Below are positions 1 to 9,305 of a stretch of 60,005 nucleotides of DNA, in pieces. The notes below the pieces were generated by a model. It ran no database searches, was not told where the DNA came from, and saw only the letters and a list, made by a program, of their open reading frames with translations. The first letter of the stretch is position 1, and each line of letters starts with the position of its first letter. The DNA is taken from contig CAYGFI010000010.1 of assembly GCA_964349045.1 (NCBI GenBank), forward strand, positions 1-60,005, read 5' to 3'. Both the position numbers and the translations under genes were made by a program. Source of the stretch: JACJXF01 sp964349045. GTDB lineage: Bacteria > Bacteroidota > Bacteroidia > Bacteroidales > GCA-2748055.

Positions 1-23
1 AGGCTATATCAACTTCTTTTTTT

Positions 24-121
24 TCCACAGAGTTGCACAGAGTTTTTCACAGAGTATAAATTGATCTGAAAATACTCTTCCTCTGTGTAACTCTGTGCAT
101 TCCTCTGTGTGACTCTGTGGT
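24..121. repeat. Degenerate CACAGAGT repeat cluster with inverted halves
   Basis: Three copies of a CACAGAGT word (about 25-53) are followed by a short AT-rich spacer and at least four reverse-complement copies (ACTCTGTG/CTCTGTGT, about 89-120). The halves can fold into one long imperfect hairpin. No reading frame accounts for it. It lies upstream of mfd and may end an upstream transcript, but the window starts too close to tell. Confidence 0.75.
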
Positions 122-203
122 TAAATCTAAGCTAAATACAGAAAAAAATTCCATATTGAAAACTAAAATCCAGTTTATACCCTAAATCCTCCTCCCTTTT
201 CAC

Positions 204-211
204 TATTTTTG
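204..211 (+). promoter_or_regulatory. Possible -7 box (TATTTTTG) for mfd
   Basis: TATTTTTG fits the Bacteroidota -7 consensus TAnnTTTG and lies 16 bp before the mfd ATG. No TTG is found 19-21 bp upstream, so only half of the promoter is supported. Confidence 0.3.
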
Positions 212-227
212 CCCCGATTTATTCAGA

Positions 228-3200
228 ATGTTAGGGGAACTATACAGGAACAGCAGGGAAGCTGATGAAATATCCGGTCTTTTACAGGAACCGGCCGGGA
301 GTTATTTGCAAATTAACGGCCTTTCAGGATCTTCCCGTGCAGCTTTTATTTATTCCTGCATCTCAAAGGCCAAAGGTTCTCACCTCATTATACTCCCCGA
401 AAAAGAAGAAGCTGCTTACTTCTACAACGATTTTACCACTTTCGACGGTACCGAAAGATGTATGTTCTTTCCTTCATCATACATTCGTTCCATTCAATAC
501 AAAAAAACCGATGAGGCCAACATAATTACACGCACCCAGGTCTTAAAAAGACTGAGTGAGAGACGCGTAGCCAGTTTTATCGTAACCTACCCTGAAGCTC
601 TGATGGAAAGGGTAATCAGCCGTAAAGGTCTCGACGATAACACTTTTGAAATGCGCGAAGGAGAGAAAGTGAACCGCGAATTTCTTAAGGATCTGCTTGA
701 GACCTACAAATTTGAACTGGTGGATTTCGTTTATGAACCGGGGCAATACGCCCTGCGAGGGAGCATTATCGATATTTTTTCTTATTCCTCCACTCTTCCC
801 CACCGTGTCGACTTTTTCGGAGAGGAGATCGAGTCTATCCGGAGTTTCAATATCGAAACACAGTTATCCCTCGAAAAAATAAAAAAAATCAGCATTATTC
901 CCAATATTCAATGGGAGCATGAGCGCCTGATCAAACGGGTTTCGATACTGCAGTACCTTCCTGAAAACACTACCATCTGGACCGATGACCTGATGCTTAT
1001 TTACAGCCGGATTGATGAGGTTTACGAAAAAACCTCCTTCGAGGATGAGAAAGATAAAACCCTTGTGAAATCTGAAGTTATTGTTAATGCGCTGACTCTT
1101 GATCATGACATTCAGTCACTGAATAAGGTGGAATTCGGAAGCTACCGTATTCCCAATCCCTCGAAAATATTTGAATTTAATACCACCCCCCAGCCTGTTT
1201 TCAATAAAAATTTCGACCTGCTGGTTTCGGATATCAAAGCGAGGAGAGAAGCAGGTTATGAGGTAATGATCCTCTCCGACAGTGAAAAACAAATCGAACG
1301 GCTCAGCGACATTTTCAGGGAAGTAGATCCTTCTGTCAGTTTCAAACCGGTATTAAAGACTCTACATCAGGGATTTATTGAACATGATTTGAAAATTTGC
1401 CTTTATACCGACCACGAAATTTTTGAGAGGTACCATAAATTCCAGATTCACGACCGTTACAGTAAAAAGGAATCCATCAGCATTAAAGAGCTGTCAGGTC
1501 TTAATCCCGGTGATTTTATCGTTCATGTGGATCATGGAATAGGGATTTTCGGAGGACTCGAAACTCTTGATATCAACGGGAAAAAACAGGAATCCGTGCG
1601 GTTGGTTTACCGCGATCTGGATGTGATTTACGTAAGCATTCACAATCTGCACCGCATTTCGAAATATAAAAGTAAGGAGGGAGACGCCCCGAAAATTTAC
1701 AAGCTAGGGAGCGGGGCATGGCATAAATTGAAATTATCGACCAAGAAGAAAATCAAGGATATTGCCCAGGACCTGATCAAACTCTACGCGGAACGAAAAC
1801 AACAGGAAGGATTCCGGTTTACCCCGGATACTTACCTGCAGAGTGAACTGGAGGCTTCCTTTATTTATGAGGATACCCCCGATCAGTTGAAGGCGACAAT
1901 GGATGTTAAACAGGGAATGGAGGCCGGATTCCCAATGGACAGGCTGGTGTGCGGAGACGTTGGCTTTGGCAAAACAGAAGTGGCTATCCGGGCGGCATTT
2001 AAAGCGGTAACCGATTCGAAACAGGTAGCTATTCTGGTTCCTACAACCATACTGGCTTTTCAGCATTATAACACCTTTAAAGACAGGCTCAAAGAATTTC
2101 CCTGTAACATTGATTATATAAGTCGTTTCAGAAAGCCAGCCGATCAGAAAATAATTCTTCAGAAGCTGGCTAAGGGGGAGATTGACATTCTGATCGGAAC
2201 GCACAAGCTGGTTGGGAAAGAACTGAAATTTAAAGATCTGGGGTTATTGATTATCGATGAAGAGCAAAAATTCGGAGTGAGTGTAAAAGAAAAACTCCGT
2301 CAGATGAAGCTTAACGTTGATACCCTGACGCTTACTGCTACACCCATTCCCCGTACCCTGCAGTTTTCGCTTATGGGAGCGAGAGACCTTTCCATAATTA
2401 ACACTCCTCCGCCTAACCGGCATCCGATCCTGACTGAACTGCACACTTTCAATGAAGATATTATCCGGGAAGCTATTGAATATGAGGTCAGCCGGGGCGG
2501 CCAGGTTTTCTTCATTAATAACCGGATTCAAAATATCGAGGAACTGGCAACCCTGATCGGAAAAATCTGCAAGTCGGCACGGGTTGTTGTGGCACATGGA
2601 CAAATGAAGGGTAACCAGCTGGAAAAAACCATGCTTGATTTCATACAGGGCGATTATGATGTGCTGGTGGCTACTTCGATCATTGAATCCGGACTTGATA
2701 TTCCGAATGCCAATACCATAATAATAAACAACGCCCACCATTTCGGACTTAGCGACCTGCACCAGTTAAGGGGAAGGGTTGGGCGGTCGAACAAAAAGGC
2801 CTTCTGCTACCTGCTTGCTCCACCTGTAACTATGCTATCCAACGAAGCCCGAAGAAAAATGCGCGCAATCGAAGAGTTTTCCGATCTGGGCAGCGGATTC
2901 AATATTGCCATGCAGGATCTGGATATCCGCGGGTCAGGCAACCTTCTGGGAGCCGAGCAAAGTGGATTTATTGCCGACATAGGTTACGAAACCTACCAGA
3001 GAATACTCAGCGAGGCAATTCTCGAACTTCGTGAAAATGAATTTAAAGATCTTTATCCTGAAACTCAGGAAACACATATCAAAAAACAATATGTCAGCGA
3101 CTGTCAGATCGATACCGACCTGGAAATACTTTTGCCTGATGATTATATAAATAATGTATCGGAAAGAATCCGTCTGTACCGCGAACTGGATAATATTCCT

Positions 3201-3545
3201 GATGAGCCGGGGCTGACAGGTTTCAGGACCGGCCTGGTTGATCGGTTCGGTGTTCTCCCGGCACAAACGGAAGAATTACTCAATGTCGTACGATTGAGAT
3301 GGAGAGCATTAAACATGGGAATGGAAAAGATCATAATGAAAAATTCCACTATGTTGATTTATTTCATCAATGATTCGAAATCTCCATATTATCAATCGGT
3401 TGTATTCGGCAATGTTTTGAACTTTGTTCAACGAATGGGCCGGAGCGCTGTACTAAAAGAAGAAAACCAGCGTTTGAGCCTTAGGATACAGCAAATTAAG
3501 AGTGTTAAATCAGCTATTGATATTTTAGATAAGATAACCGTTTGA
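228..3545 (+). CDS. mfd: Transcription-repair coupling factor Mfd
   Basis: A superfamily 2 DNA translocase that removes RNA polymerase stalled at lesions and recruits UvrA for nucleotide excision repair in the cytoplasm. At 1105 residues it is full length for the family. The N-terminal third is the UvrB-like damage-recognition module. An RNA-polymerase-interacting domain follows at about 420-500 (SGLNPGDFIVHVDHGIGIF). The helicase core has Walker A GDVGFGKT at about 576-583, a DEEQ box at about 677 and LTATPIPRT. Motif VI is seen in QLRGRVGRS, and the C-terminal TRCF domain covers roughly the last 150 residues. The ATG follows a TATTTTTG box. It is read singly, with 86 bp before coaX. Confidence 0.97.
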   Translation: MLGELYRNSREADEISGLLQEPAGSYLQINGLSGSSRAAFIYSCISKAKGSHLIILPEKEEAAYFYNDFTTFDGTERCMFFPSSYIRSIQYKKTDEANIITRTQVLKRLSERRVASFIVTYPEALMERVISRKGLDDNTFEMREGEKVNREFLKDLLETYKFELVDFVYEPGQYALRGSIIDIFSYSSTLPHRVDFFGEEIESIRSFNIETQLSLEKIKKISIIPNIQWEHERLIKRVSILQYLPENTTIWTDDLMLIYSRIDEVYEKTSFEDEKDKTLVKSEVIVNALTLDHDIQSLNKVEFGSYRIPNPSKIFEFNTTPQPVFNKNFDLLVSDIKARREAGYEVMILSDSEKQIERLSDIFREVDPSVSFKPVLKTLHQGFIEHDLKICLYTDHEIFERYHKFQIHDRYSKKESISIKELSGLNPGDFIVHVDHGIGIFGGLETLDINGKKQESVRLVYRDLDVIYVSIHNLHRISKYKSKEGDAPKIYKLGSGAWHKLKLSTKKKIKDIAQDLIKLYAERKQQEGFRFTPDTYLQSELEASFIYEDTPDQLKATMDVKQGMEAGFPMDRLVCGDVGFGKTEVAIRAAFKAVTDSKQVAILVPTTILAFQHYNTFKDRLKEFPCNIDYISRFRKPADQKIILQKLAKGEIDILIGTHKLVGKELKFKDLGLLIIDEEQKFGVSVKEKLRQMKLNVDTLTLTATPIPRTLQFSLMGARDLSIINTPPPNRHPILTELHTFNEDIIREAIEYEVSRGGQVFFINNRIQNIEELATLIGKICKSARVVVAHGQMKGNQLEKTMLDFIQGDYDVLVATSIIESGLDIPNANTIIINNAHHFGLSDLHQLRGRVGRSNKKAFCYLLAPPVTMLSNEARRKMRAIEEFSDLGSGFNIAMQDLDIRGSGNLLGAEQSGFIADIGYETYQRILSEAILELRENEFKDLYPETQETHIKKQYVSDCQIDTDLEILLPDDYINNVSERIRLYRELDNIPDEPGLTGFRTGLVDRFGVLPAQTEELLNVVRLRWRALNMGMEKIIMKNSTMLIYFINDSKSPYYQSVVFGNVLNFVQRMGRSAVLKEENQRLSLRIQQIKSVKSAIDILDKITV

Positions 3546-3560
3546 TTTTAAATCAATTTT
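3542..3560 (+). terminator. Weak AT-rich hairpin after mfd
   Basis: TTGATTT and AAATCAA form 7-bp arms around one T and are followed by TTTT, overlapping the mfd stop. The stem is almost pure AT, so this is only a weak terminator candidate. Confidence 0.25.
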
Positions 3561-3631
3561 CCTGTAACTCAGTTTAAAGCAATTTAATTTTTTACTTTTA
3601 ATAAAAATTACCTGTATAAGTTTCAATAAAA

Positions 3632-4366
3632 ATGAACCTCGTAATCGATCAGGGCAACACCATTAGTAAACTAGGCGTTTTTAACGCCGGAGAAATGATC
3701 GCACGCTTTACCGAACCTGAATTGAACATTTCAGTTTTGCTTACCCTATTTGAAAAATACCCGGAAATCTCCCGTGCCATACTTTCATCAGTTTCAAAAT
3801 TCAGCGCGGATATTCCGGAATTTCTTGAGAAAAATTTAAAGAGTTTTATCATCCTTAATGCAGAAACTCCCCTCCCAATAAAAAATACATATTACACAAA
3901 AGAATCCTTAGGTTACGACCGGATTGCCGATGCGGTTGGGGCATTTACGATTTTCCCGGGAAATAATGTTTTGGTTATCGATGCGGGGACCGCGATAACC
4001 ATTGATCTTCTGACCGCAAAAGGAGAGTTTTACGGTGGAAACATTTCACCTGGTCTTGATTTAAGGTTAAGATCATTGCACGAGTTTACTAAAAAACTCC
4101 CCCTTGTGGAAAAAAAAGAAGAATACCCGGTTCTGGGAAAAAATACCCGGGAAGCAATTCTTGCCGGAGTTTTAAACGGTGTTGGATTTGAACTGGACGG
4201 TTATATAAACACATTAAAATCTCACTATCATGACCTTAAAATCATTTTAACCGGAGGTGATATAAAATTCTTTGATAAAAAGCTAAAAAATTCCATCTTT
4301 GTGCATTCAAATTTAAATCTAACCGGGCTAAACCGAATTCTGGAATATAATGTCAAAAATAATTAG
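3632..4366 (+). CDS. coaX: Type III pantothenate kinase
   Basis: Phosphorylates pantothenate with ATP in the first step of coenzyme A synthesis, in the cytoplasm. The 244 residues match the usual CoaX length. The ASKHA-fold phosphate motif is at the N-terminus (VIDQGNT, residues 4-10). The second is VIDAGTAITIDLL at about 115-127, followed by YGGNISPGLDLR, the pantothenate/metal-binding stretch of type III enzymes. The 3' end overlaps the next gene by 17 bp. This begins a plus-strand run through to the PpiD-like gene whose order, with the outer-membrane protein, TPR, LptC and CBS genes, I know from other Bacteroidota. Confidence 0.95.
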   Translation: MNLVIDQGNTISKLGVFNAGEMIARFTEPELNISVLLTLFEKYPEISRAILSSVSKFSADIPEFLEKNLKSFIILNAETPLPIKNTYYTKESLGYDRIADAVGAFTIFPGNNVLVIDAGTAITIDLLTAKGEFYGGNISPGLDLRLRSLHEFTKKLPLVEKKEEYPVLGKNTREAILAGVLNGVGFELDGYINTLKSHYHDLKIILTGGDIKFFDKKLKNSIFVHSNLNLTGLNRILEYNVKNN

Positions 4367-5657
4367 TTATCTCCTCTCAGCTATTTTGCTGTGCACAATT
4401 CCTTTGTCGGCGCAGGTAAATACAAGTTCTCCTTATTCAAGATTTGGCCTGGGCGAATTAACACAACCCGGGTTTATCCAAAACCTTGCATTGGGAGGCA
4501 CAGGAATCGGTATTCGCTCCGGCAGTCAGATTAACTACCTGAATCCGGCCTCTTATTCATCAATTGATACCATGTCGTTTTTATTTGAATTTGGCTTACA
4601 GGGTTCTCAGAATACGTATGCACAGAATTCCGGAACAACGGGTTCTCCCCTTCAATCGAAAATGACCAATTATAACATTCATCATATTGCCATTGGTTTC
4701 GGAATATCAAAAAACTGGAAAGCCAGTATAGGTATTGTTCCTTACAGCTCGGTAGGTTACAACATTGTGGAAAACAAGTTTCTGAGCGGTGCCGGTTTAC
4801 TCGATTATAATTATGTGGGGAGTGGAGGGCTAAACAAATTTTATATAGGTAACTCGATTCGTATTATTAATCATTTTTCTGTTGGGCTGAATCTGACCTA
4901 TCTTTTCGGATATCTTAATTATGCCAATTCTGTTGACTTCATCTCCGATAATTATGCGGCAACAACCCGTATTGAAAATCGGCTGAACATTGCTGATATG
5001 ACTTATAATTTCGGATTTCAGTATCATGACACTTTTAGTGATAAGTATTTTTTCACATTGGGAGTTGTTTTCGATAATGATTCTAAGCTAAATACATCAC
5101 AGAAACTGGTTCAGACAACATTTTACCCCGGTTCAAAAACGAGTGTCGGAGATAGTATTAATATAGATCCTGAATTTGTTGTCAACAGCGAGATTCTTCA
5201 GGTTCAAACATTATTACCCCGAAATGCAGGAGTTGGATTTAGTTTTGGTATAAAAAATAAACTAATGCTGGCAGGAGATTATTCCAGTCAGGAGTGGAGT
5301 CAATCATTTATTCCCGGAAAAACAGATTCTTTAGTAAATGCGAGTTCCCTGAATTTTGGTTTAGAATATACACCAAACGATCAGGCCCTCCGTGGATACT
5401 ATAACAGAGTACATTACAGGTTTGGAGGGTATTATTCTAACAGCTATCTTCGCATTCGTGGAGAGCAAATTCAGGATCGTGGCATAAGTTTTGGAGTAGG
5501 GTTACCACTCAAGGGAACCAAATCGAGTTTTAACCTGGGATTAATTGTTGGTCAAAGAGGAACATTGACAAATAACCTGATAAAAGAGAACTACGGAATA
5601 GTGAATTTTGGATTAACCTTGCACGATTTCTGGTTCTTTAAAAGAAAATTTGATTAA
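4350..5657 (+). CDS. Outer-membrane beta-barrel protein next to coaX
   Basis: A 435-residue protein with a clear signal peptide (MSKIISYLLSAILLCTIPLSAQ). The N-terminal segment has the SSPYSRFGLGE and NPASYSS patterns of FadL/PorV-like barrels. The rest alternates short hydrophobic strands with Gly/Asn/Ser turns and ends in an aromatic-rich strand (LHDFWFFKRKFD), as expected of an outer-membrane barrel. Ligand and function are unknown. It overlaps coaX by 17 bp and precedes the TPR gene by 11 bp, so it is probably co-transcribed with them. The barrel assignment is inferred from composition. Confidence 0.75.
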   Translation: MSKIISYLLSAILLCTIPLSAQVNTSSPYSRFGLGELTQPGFIQNLALGGTGIGIRSGSQINYLNPASYSSIDTMSFLFEFGLQGSQNTYAQNSGTTGSPLQSKMTNYNIHHIAIGFGISKNWKASIGIVPYSSVGYNIVENKFLSGAGLLDYNYVGSGGLNKFYIGNSIRIINHFSVGLNLTYLFGYLNYANSVDFISDNYAATTRIENRLNIADMTYNFGFQYHDTFSDKYFFTLGVVFDNDSKLNTSQKLVQTTFYPGSKTSVGDSINIDPEFVVNSEILQVQTLLPRNAGVGFSFGIKNKLMLAGDYSSQEWSQSFIPGKTDSLVNASSLNFGLEYTPNDQALRGYYNRVHYRFGGYYSNSYLRIRGEQIQDRGISFGVGLPLKGTKSSFNLGLIVGQRGTLTNNLIKENYGIVNFGLTLHDFWFFKRKFD

Positions 5658-5668
5658 ATATAATAGTC

Positions 5669-7015
5669 ATGAAAACAATAAGATTGAAAGCTTTACTGAT
5701 CACCCTGATGACTGTTTTTTTTGCAGCACAGGCCTTCCCCCAAAAAGGAATTGAAGACGGATCGCTTTACGGGAAGGGTGAAGACAGTATTAAGTGTATC
5801 AGAAACCTTTCTTTATACTATGAGTTTTACAAACATGATAATTACAAAGATGCAATTATACCCTGGCGGGAAATTTACCGGGATTGTCCTTCTTCAAGAG
5901 AATCTCTTTATGCAAATGGTGTTAATATGTACAAAGCATTCGTCGAGTCAGAAAAAGATCCGGTTAAAAAAGCAGCCTTTTGCGATACGATAATGATGAT
6001 ATACGATCAGCGAATTAAATATTTTGGCGGCGAAGGAAATGTACTCGGCCGCAAAGGAGTTGATCTGCTTCGTTACAGGAGAGATGACGGGAGCGAATTT
6101 ATTCAGCAAGGTTATGATTGCCTGAAAAGATCCGTTGAACTTGATAAAGATAAGTCATCCCCTGTGGTTTTGACAACCTTCATGTCAGCCAGTATCAGCC
6201 TGTATATGAAAGAGCTTCTTACCAATGAGCAGGTGGTTATGGATTATCTTACTGCTTCCGAGATTCTGGATAACGAACTTGCCGTCCGTCCCTCTCCCAG
6301 GACTCAGCAAGCTAAGGATGCTATTGAGGTTAATATCCGGGAGAGTAAGGCATTGTCCTGTGAATTAATCGTGAAGATTTACCAGCCAAAGCTCGCTGCT
6401 AATGAGAAAAATCCTGAATTCCTGAAAAAAATAACAGGATTCTTATCCGATTCTCAATGCGAAAGTGAAAAACTATTCGCTGACGCATCAGAAAAACTAT
6501 ATTCTATTGAACCTTCAGCCATAGCAGCCTATAAAATTGCAAGAGTATTCTTCCAGAGTAAAGAATATGAAAAGAGCTCAAAATATTATAAGGAAGCTAT
6601 TGATCGTGCAGTATCTAAAGATGATAAAGCAAATTACTATTATGAACTGGCATACGTTCTAAACAGCCATCTGAACCAACCTGAATCCGCTGCATCCTAC
6701 CTCATAGATGCCATAAATCTTAAGCCTAACTGGGGAGATGCGTATCTTCTACTTGGCTACATATATGGTTCTGCAAGCAATATTTTTGACGATGCTTTTA
6801 TGAAAAAAACCGTATACTGGTTAGCTGTCGATATGTTCCAGAAAGCCAAAAGCGTTGATCCCAGTGTTACTGATAAAGCTAACTCGGCTATCTCTGATTA
6901 TTCTGCCTATTTCCCAAGTGTTGAAGATGTTTTCTTCCATACGCTCCAGGAAGGACAGTCATATTCTATCGGAGGATGGATAAATCGTTCGACAACGGTC
7001 AGAGGACGAAAATAG
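5669..7015 (+). CDS. Secreted tetratricopeptide-repeat protein
   Basis: A 448-residue protein with a signal peptide (LLITLMTVFFAAQAFPQ) and helical repeats. TPR-like units are clearest at about 285-360 (AAYKIARVFFQSKEYEKSSKYYKEAID, then YYELAYVLNSH and AYLLLGYIYG). The N-terminal part has an atypical repeat around YYEFYKHDNYKDAIIPWREIY. A periplasmic scaffold role is likely, as it sits between a predicted outer-membrane barrel and LptC, but its partner is unknown. The start is the ATG 11 bp after the previous stop. Confidence 0.8.
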   Translation: MKTIRLKALLITLMTVFFAAQAFPQKGIEDGSLYGKGEDSIKCIRNLSLYYEFYKHDNYKDAIIPWREIYRDCPSSRESLYANGVNMYKAFVESEKDPVKKAAFCDTIMMIYDQRIKYFGGEGNVLGRKGVDLLRYRRDDGSEFIQQGYDCLKRSVELDKDKSSPVVLTTFMSASISLYMKELLTNEQVVMDYLTASEILDNELAVRPSPRTQQAKDAIEVNIRESKALSCELIVKIYQPKLAANEKNPEFLKKITGFLSDSQCESEKLFADASEKLYSIEPSAIAAYKIARVFFQSKEYEKSSKYYKEAIDRAVSKDDKANYYYELAYVLNSHLNQPESAASYLIDAINLKPNWGDAYLLLGYIYGSASNIFDDAFMKKTVYWLAVDMFQKAKSVDPSVTDKANSAISDYSAYFPSVEDVFFHTLQEGQSYSIGGWINRSTTVRGRK

Positions 7016-7094
7016 GTTTTTAGGTTGAAGGAAAAATATACTGATCAACCTGAAACCCTTCAGCCAAATCTCCTTAAGTCTGTTAATATCTCCC

Positions 7095-7679
7095 ATGACA
7101 CATACTTCAAAAAATATCATCAAACTCCTGATACTTCTGGGAGTTTTTTGTCTTTCAGCATGCGAAAATGATATAGAGAGAATTCATTCGCTTACCAATG
7201 CCAATAATTTTCCGGAGATTAGTGGAAAAAAAGTAGAGATCCTTTACAGCGATTCCGGAAAAGTGAAAATGCAGCTTAATGCCGATGAAATTCAACAATT
7301 CGCGAAGGCAGACCGTCCCTATGTGGAATTTCCAAAAGGAATTCATGTGGTTTTTTTCGACGATTCTCTTAATATTGAATCTGAAGTAATTGCAGATTAC
7401 GCCAAATATTACCAGGATGATAAACTTTGGGAGGCTCGTGGCAATGTAATTGCAAATAATACCGCCAAAGGAGAGAAACTCAATACCGAGGAGCTTTTCT
7501 GGGACGAGAACCTGGGACGAATCTATTCCAACAGCTTCTCAAGAATCGAAAATAATGACGGAACTTTTTATGGACAAAATGGCTTTGAATCCAACCAGAA
7601 ATTCAGCCATTGGAAACTTAAAGGCTCAAGAGGAAGCGTAAAAATAAAGGATGAAGCAAACTCCGGTGAGAACCCTTGA
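7095..7679 (+). CDS. lptC: LPS export protein LptC, lipoprotein form
   Basis: The LptC component of the LptBFGCADE bridge that carries lipopolysaccharide across the periplasm. The 194 residues open with a lipoprotein signal ending in LSAC (Cys23), so it is lipid-anchored rather than spanning the membrane as in E. coli. The remainder is a beta-jellyroll LptC/OstA-like fold (VEILYSDSGKVKMQLNADEI, WEARGNVIANN, WDENLGRIYSN). Its last 29 bp overlap the next small gene. The assignment rests on pattern and on the conserved neighbourhood. Confidence 0.88.
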   Translation: MTHTSKNIIKLLILLGVFCLSACENDIERIHSLTNANNFPEISGKKVEILYSDSGKVKMQLNADEIQQFAKADRPYVEFPKGIHVVFFDDSLNIESEVIADYAKYYQDDKLWEARGNVIANNTAKGEKLNTEELFWDENLGRIYSNSFSRIENNDGTFYGQNGFESNQKFSHWKLKGSRGSVKIKDEANSGENP

Positions 7680-7833
7680 AATCGTCTGGCTTATTGCAAC
7701 CCTGCTTTCCTTTCTGGCCGGAATACATAAGACTTATTTTCACGGTCTGACGAATAGTTACCCGTTTTTTATCATCTTTTTACTTTCTTTGCTGATGTAT
7801 ATAAATCGTCGAAATCTTAGAAAATCCCAATGA
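7651..7833 (+). CDS. Small two-helix membrane protein between lptC and the CBS gene
   Basis: A 60-residue protein with two predicted membrane helices (about 10-26 and 37-51) and a basic C-terminus (NRRNLRKSQ). It overlaps lptC by 29 bp and the next gene by 4 bp (ATGA), which supports a real, translationally coupled gene rather than a chance frame. No family is recognised. Confidence 0.65.
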   Translation: MKQTPVRTLEIVWLIATLLSFLAGIHKTYFHGLTNSYPFFIIFLLSLLMYINRRNLRKSQ

Positions 7834-9134
7834 TTCCTCCTGTAACCCTATTAATAATTGCCCTTGTTTCCCTCATTCTCGCGGTTTTTTTCGGGGGATT
7901 GGGATCGTCGTTTCTTTCAACCGGACGAATAAAATCAGATAATGGGGTCAAACGTACCGGACTTTCTTCGCTGATCCTTTCCATTTTCGTATCAAATCCT
8001 GCGGTTTTTATTACCTCGTCGTTATTTGGATATTTTATATCCCTGGTATGCTTTGCTCTTTCATTTATCGAATTTACGGGCATTTTTTTATTTCAGAATT
8101 TACACATTAGCTCCGGAATAATAATTCTAATCCTGCAAATCATCACGGCATTTATCGTGCTTGTCTTTACTGTTTTTCTTCTTCGTATGAGTATTTTCAG
8201 GGTAAAACCTGAAGATTCTTTAAAATTTCTGGCGCTCCCGGCCTTGCTCTTTTATCTGGTTTTTTTTCTGATTTCCATCTTAATCCTTGCAATTACTAAC
8301 CTTTTTAGCCGATACATTTTACGGATAAATGAAAACATCAGGAGAGAAGGATTTTTTTACCGGTTTTCCTTTCCCGGGTTTTACTCACCAATCAATATCA
8401 ATGAATCGGTTAAAGATAACCCTGATCATGAAGACCCGGAGATTAAAATATTTCAGAATGCACTTGAGTTTTCCAAGCTTAAGGTAAGAGATTGCATGGT
8501 GCCGCGCAACGAAATTGAAGGACTGGAAGTGAAAAGCAATCTGAATGAACTGAGGGACAAATTTATTGAATCCGGATATTCTAAAATTCTGGTTTATGAG
8601 GAAACAATAGATAACATCATCGGGTACATAAGTTCAAAAGAATTATTTAAGAATCCTGATAGCATCAGTTCAAGTCTTGTTACTTTGTCGATTGTGCCGG
8701 AATCCATGCAAATCAATAAATTACTGCGTAACCTTATTAAAGAAAGAAGAAGCATCGCGCTTGTTGTGGATGAATATGGAGGCACTTCGGGAATTGTAAC
8801 CCTCGAGGACATTATGGAAGAAATTTTTGGCGAGATTGAGGACGAACATGATACACAGGAATTTGTAGAGCGACAGGTGAATGAAAAAGAATTTATCCTC
8901 TCAGGCCGCCTTGAAATTGATTATCTGAATGAAAAATACAAATTCAACATTCCTGAAACAGAAGATTATGATACCCTGGCAGGATATATCATTTTTCATT
9001 ACGAAAATATCCCCAAACTGAATACCCGCGTAATTATTGAAGATCTCCAAATGAGGATTCTGAAAGTGAGCCAGACGCGAATTGAACTGGTGCATGTCAG
9101 ACGCGGGAGGACGGAAGAATTGTTAATTCTTTAA
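7830..9134 (+). CDS. GldE/CorC-like CBS-domain membrane protein
   Basis: A 434-residue integral membrane protein of the CNNM/HlyC-CorC type. About 170 N-terminal residues hold four hydrophobic segments; FFGGLGSSFLSTGRI corresponds to the DUF21 start. A CBS pair follows at about 215-335 (VRDCMVPRNEIEGL, IALVVDEYGGTSGIVTLEDIMEEIFGEI). The CorC/HlyC transporter-associated domain occupies about 350-434. Relatives include magnesium/cobalt efflux proteins and gliding-motility GldE. No other gld gene is visible here, so a motility role is not supported and ion transport is only inferred. Confidence 0.85.
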   Translation: MIPPVTLLIIALVSLILAVFFGGLGSSFLSTGRIKSDNGVKRTGLSSLILSIFVSNPAVFITSSLFGYFISLVCFALSFIEFTGIFLFQNLHISSGIIILILQIITAFIVLVFTVFLLRMSIFRVKPEDSLKFLALPALLFYLVFFLISILILAITNLFSRYILRINENIRREGFFYRFSFPGFYSPININESVKDNPDHEDPEIKIFQNALEFSKLKVRDCMVPRNEIEGLEVKSNLNELRDKFIESGYSKILVYEETIDNIIGYISSKELFKNPDSISSSLVTLSIVPESMQINKLLRNLIKERRSIALVVDEYGGTSGIVTLEDIMEEIFGEIEDEHDTQEFVERQVNEKEFILSGRLEIDYLNEKYKFNIPETEDYDTLAGYIIFHYENIPKLNTRVIIEDLQMRILKVSQTRIELVHVRRGRTEELLIL

Positions 9135-9305
9135 CTTTGGGGAATTAAGGTTCCGGATTTAAGGGAGCAGGGCGGGGTCAATGGCTCTGAAAGAAATGTC
9201 AGATGGTTTTTTCCAAACAACTATTATTCGAATAGCAAAAATCACAATTGAAATTACTATATTCGTACCCTAAAATTTTTTAGCATATATTTAAAGAAAC
9301 AGTTA

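Noticed and set aside
7830..9134. Gliding-motility operon (GldE)
   Set aside because: No other gld or type IX secretion gene accompanies it; only the fold is supported.
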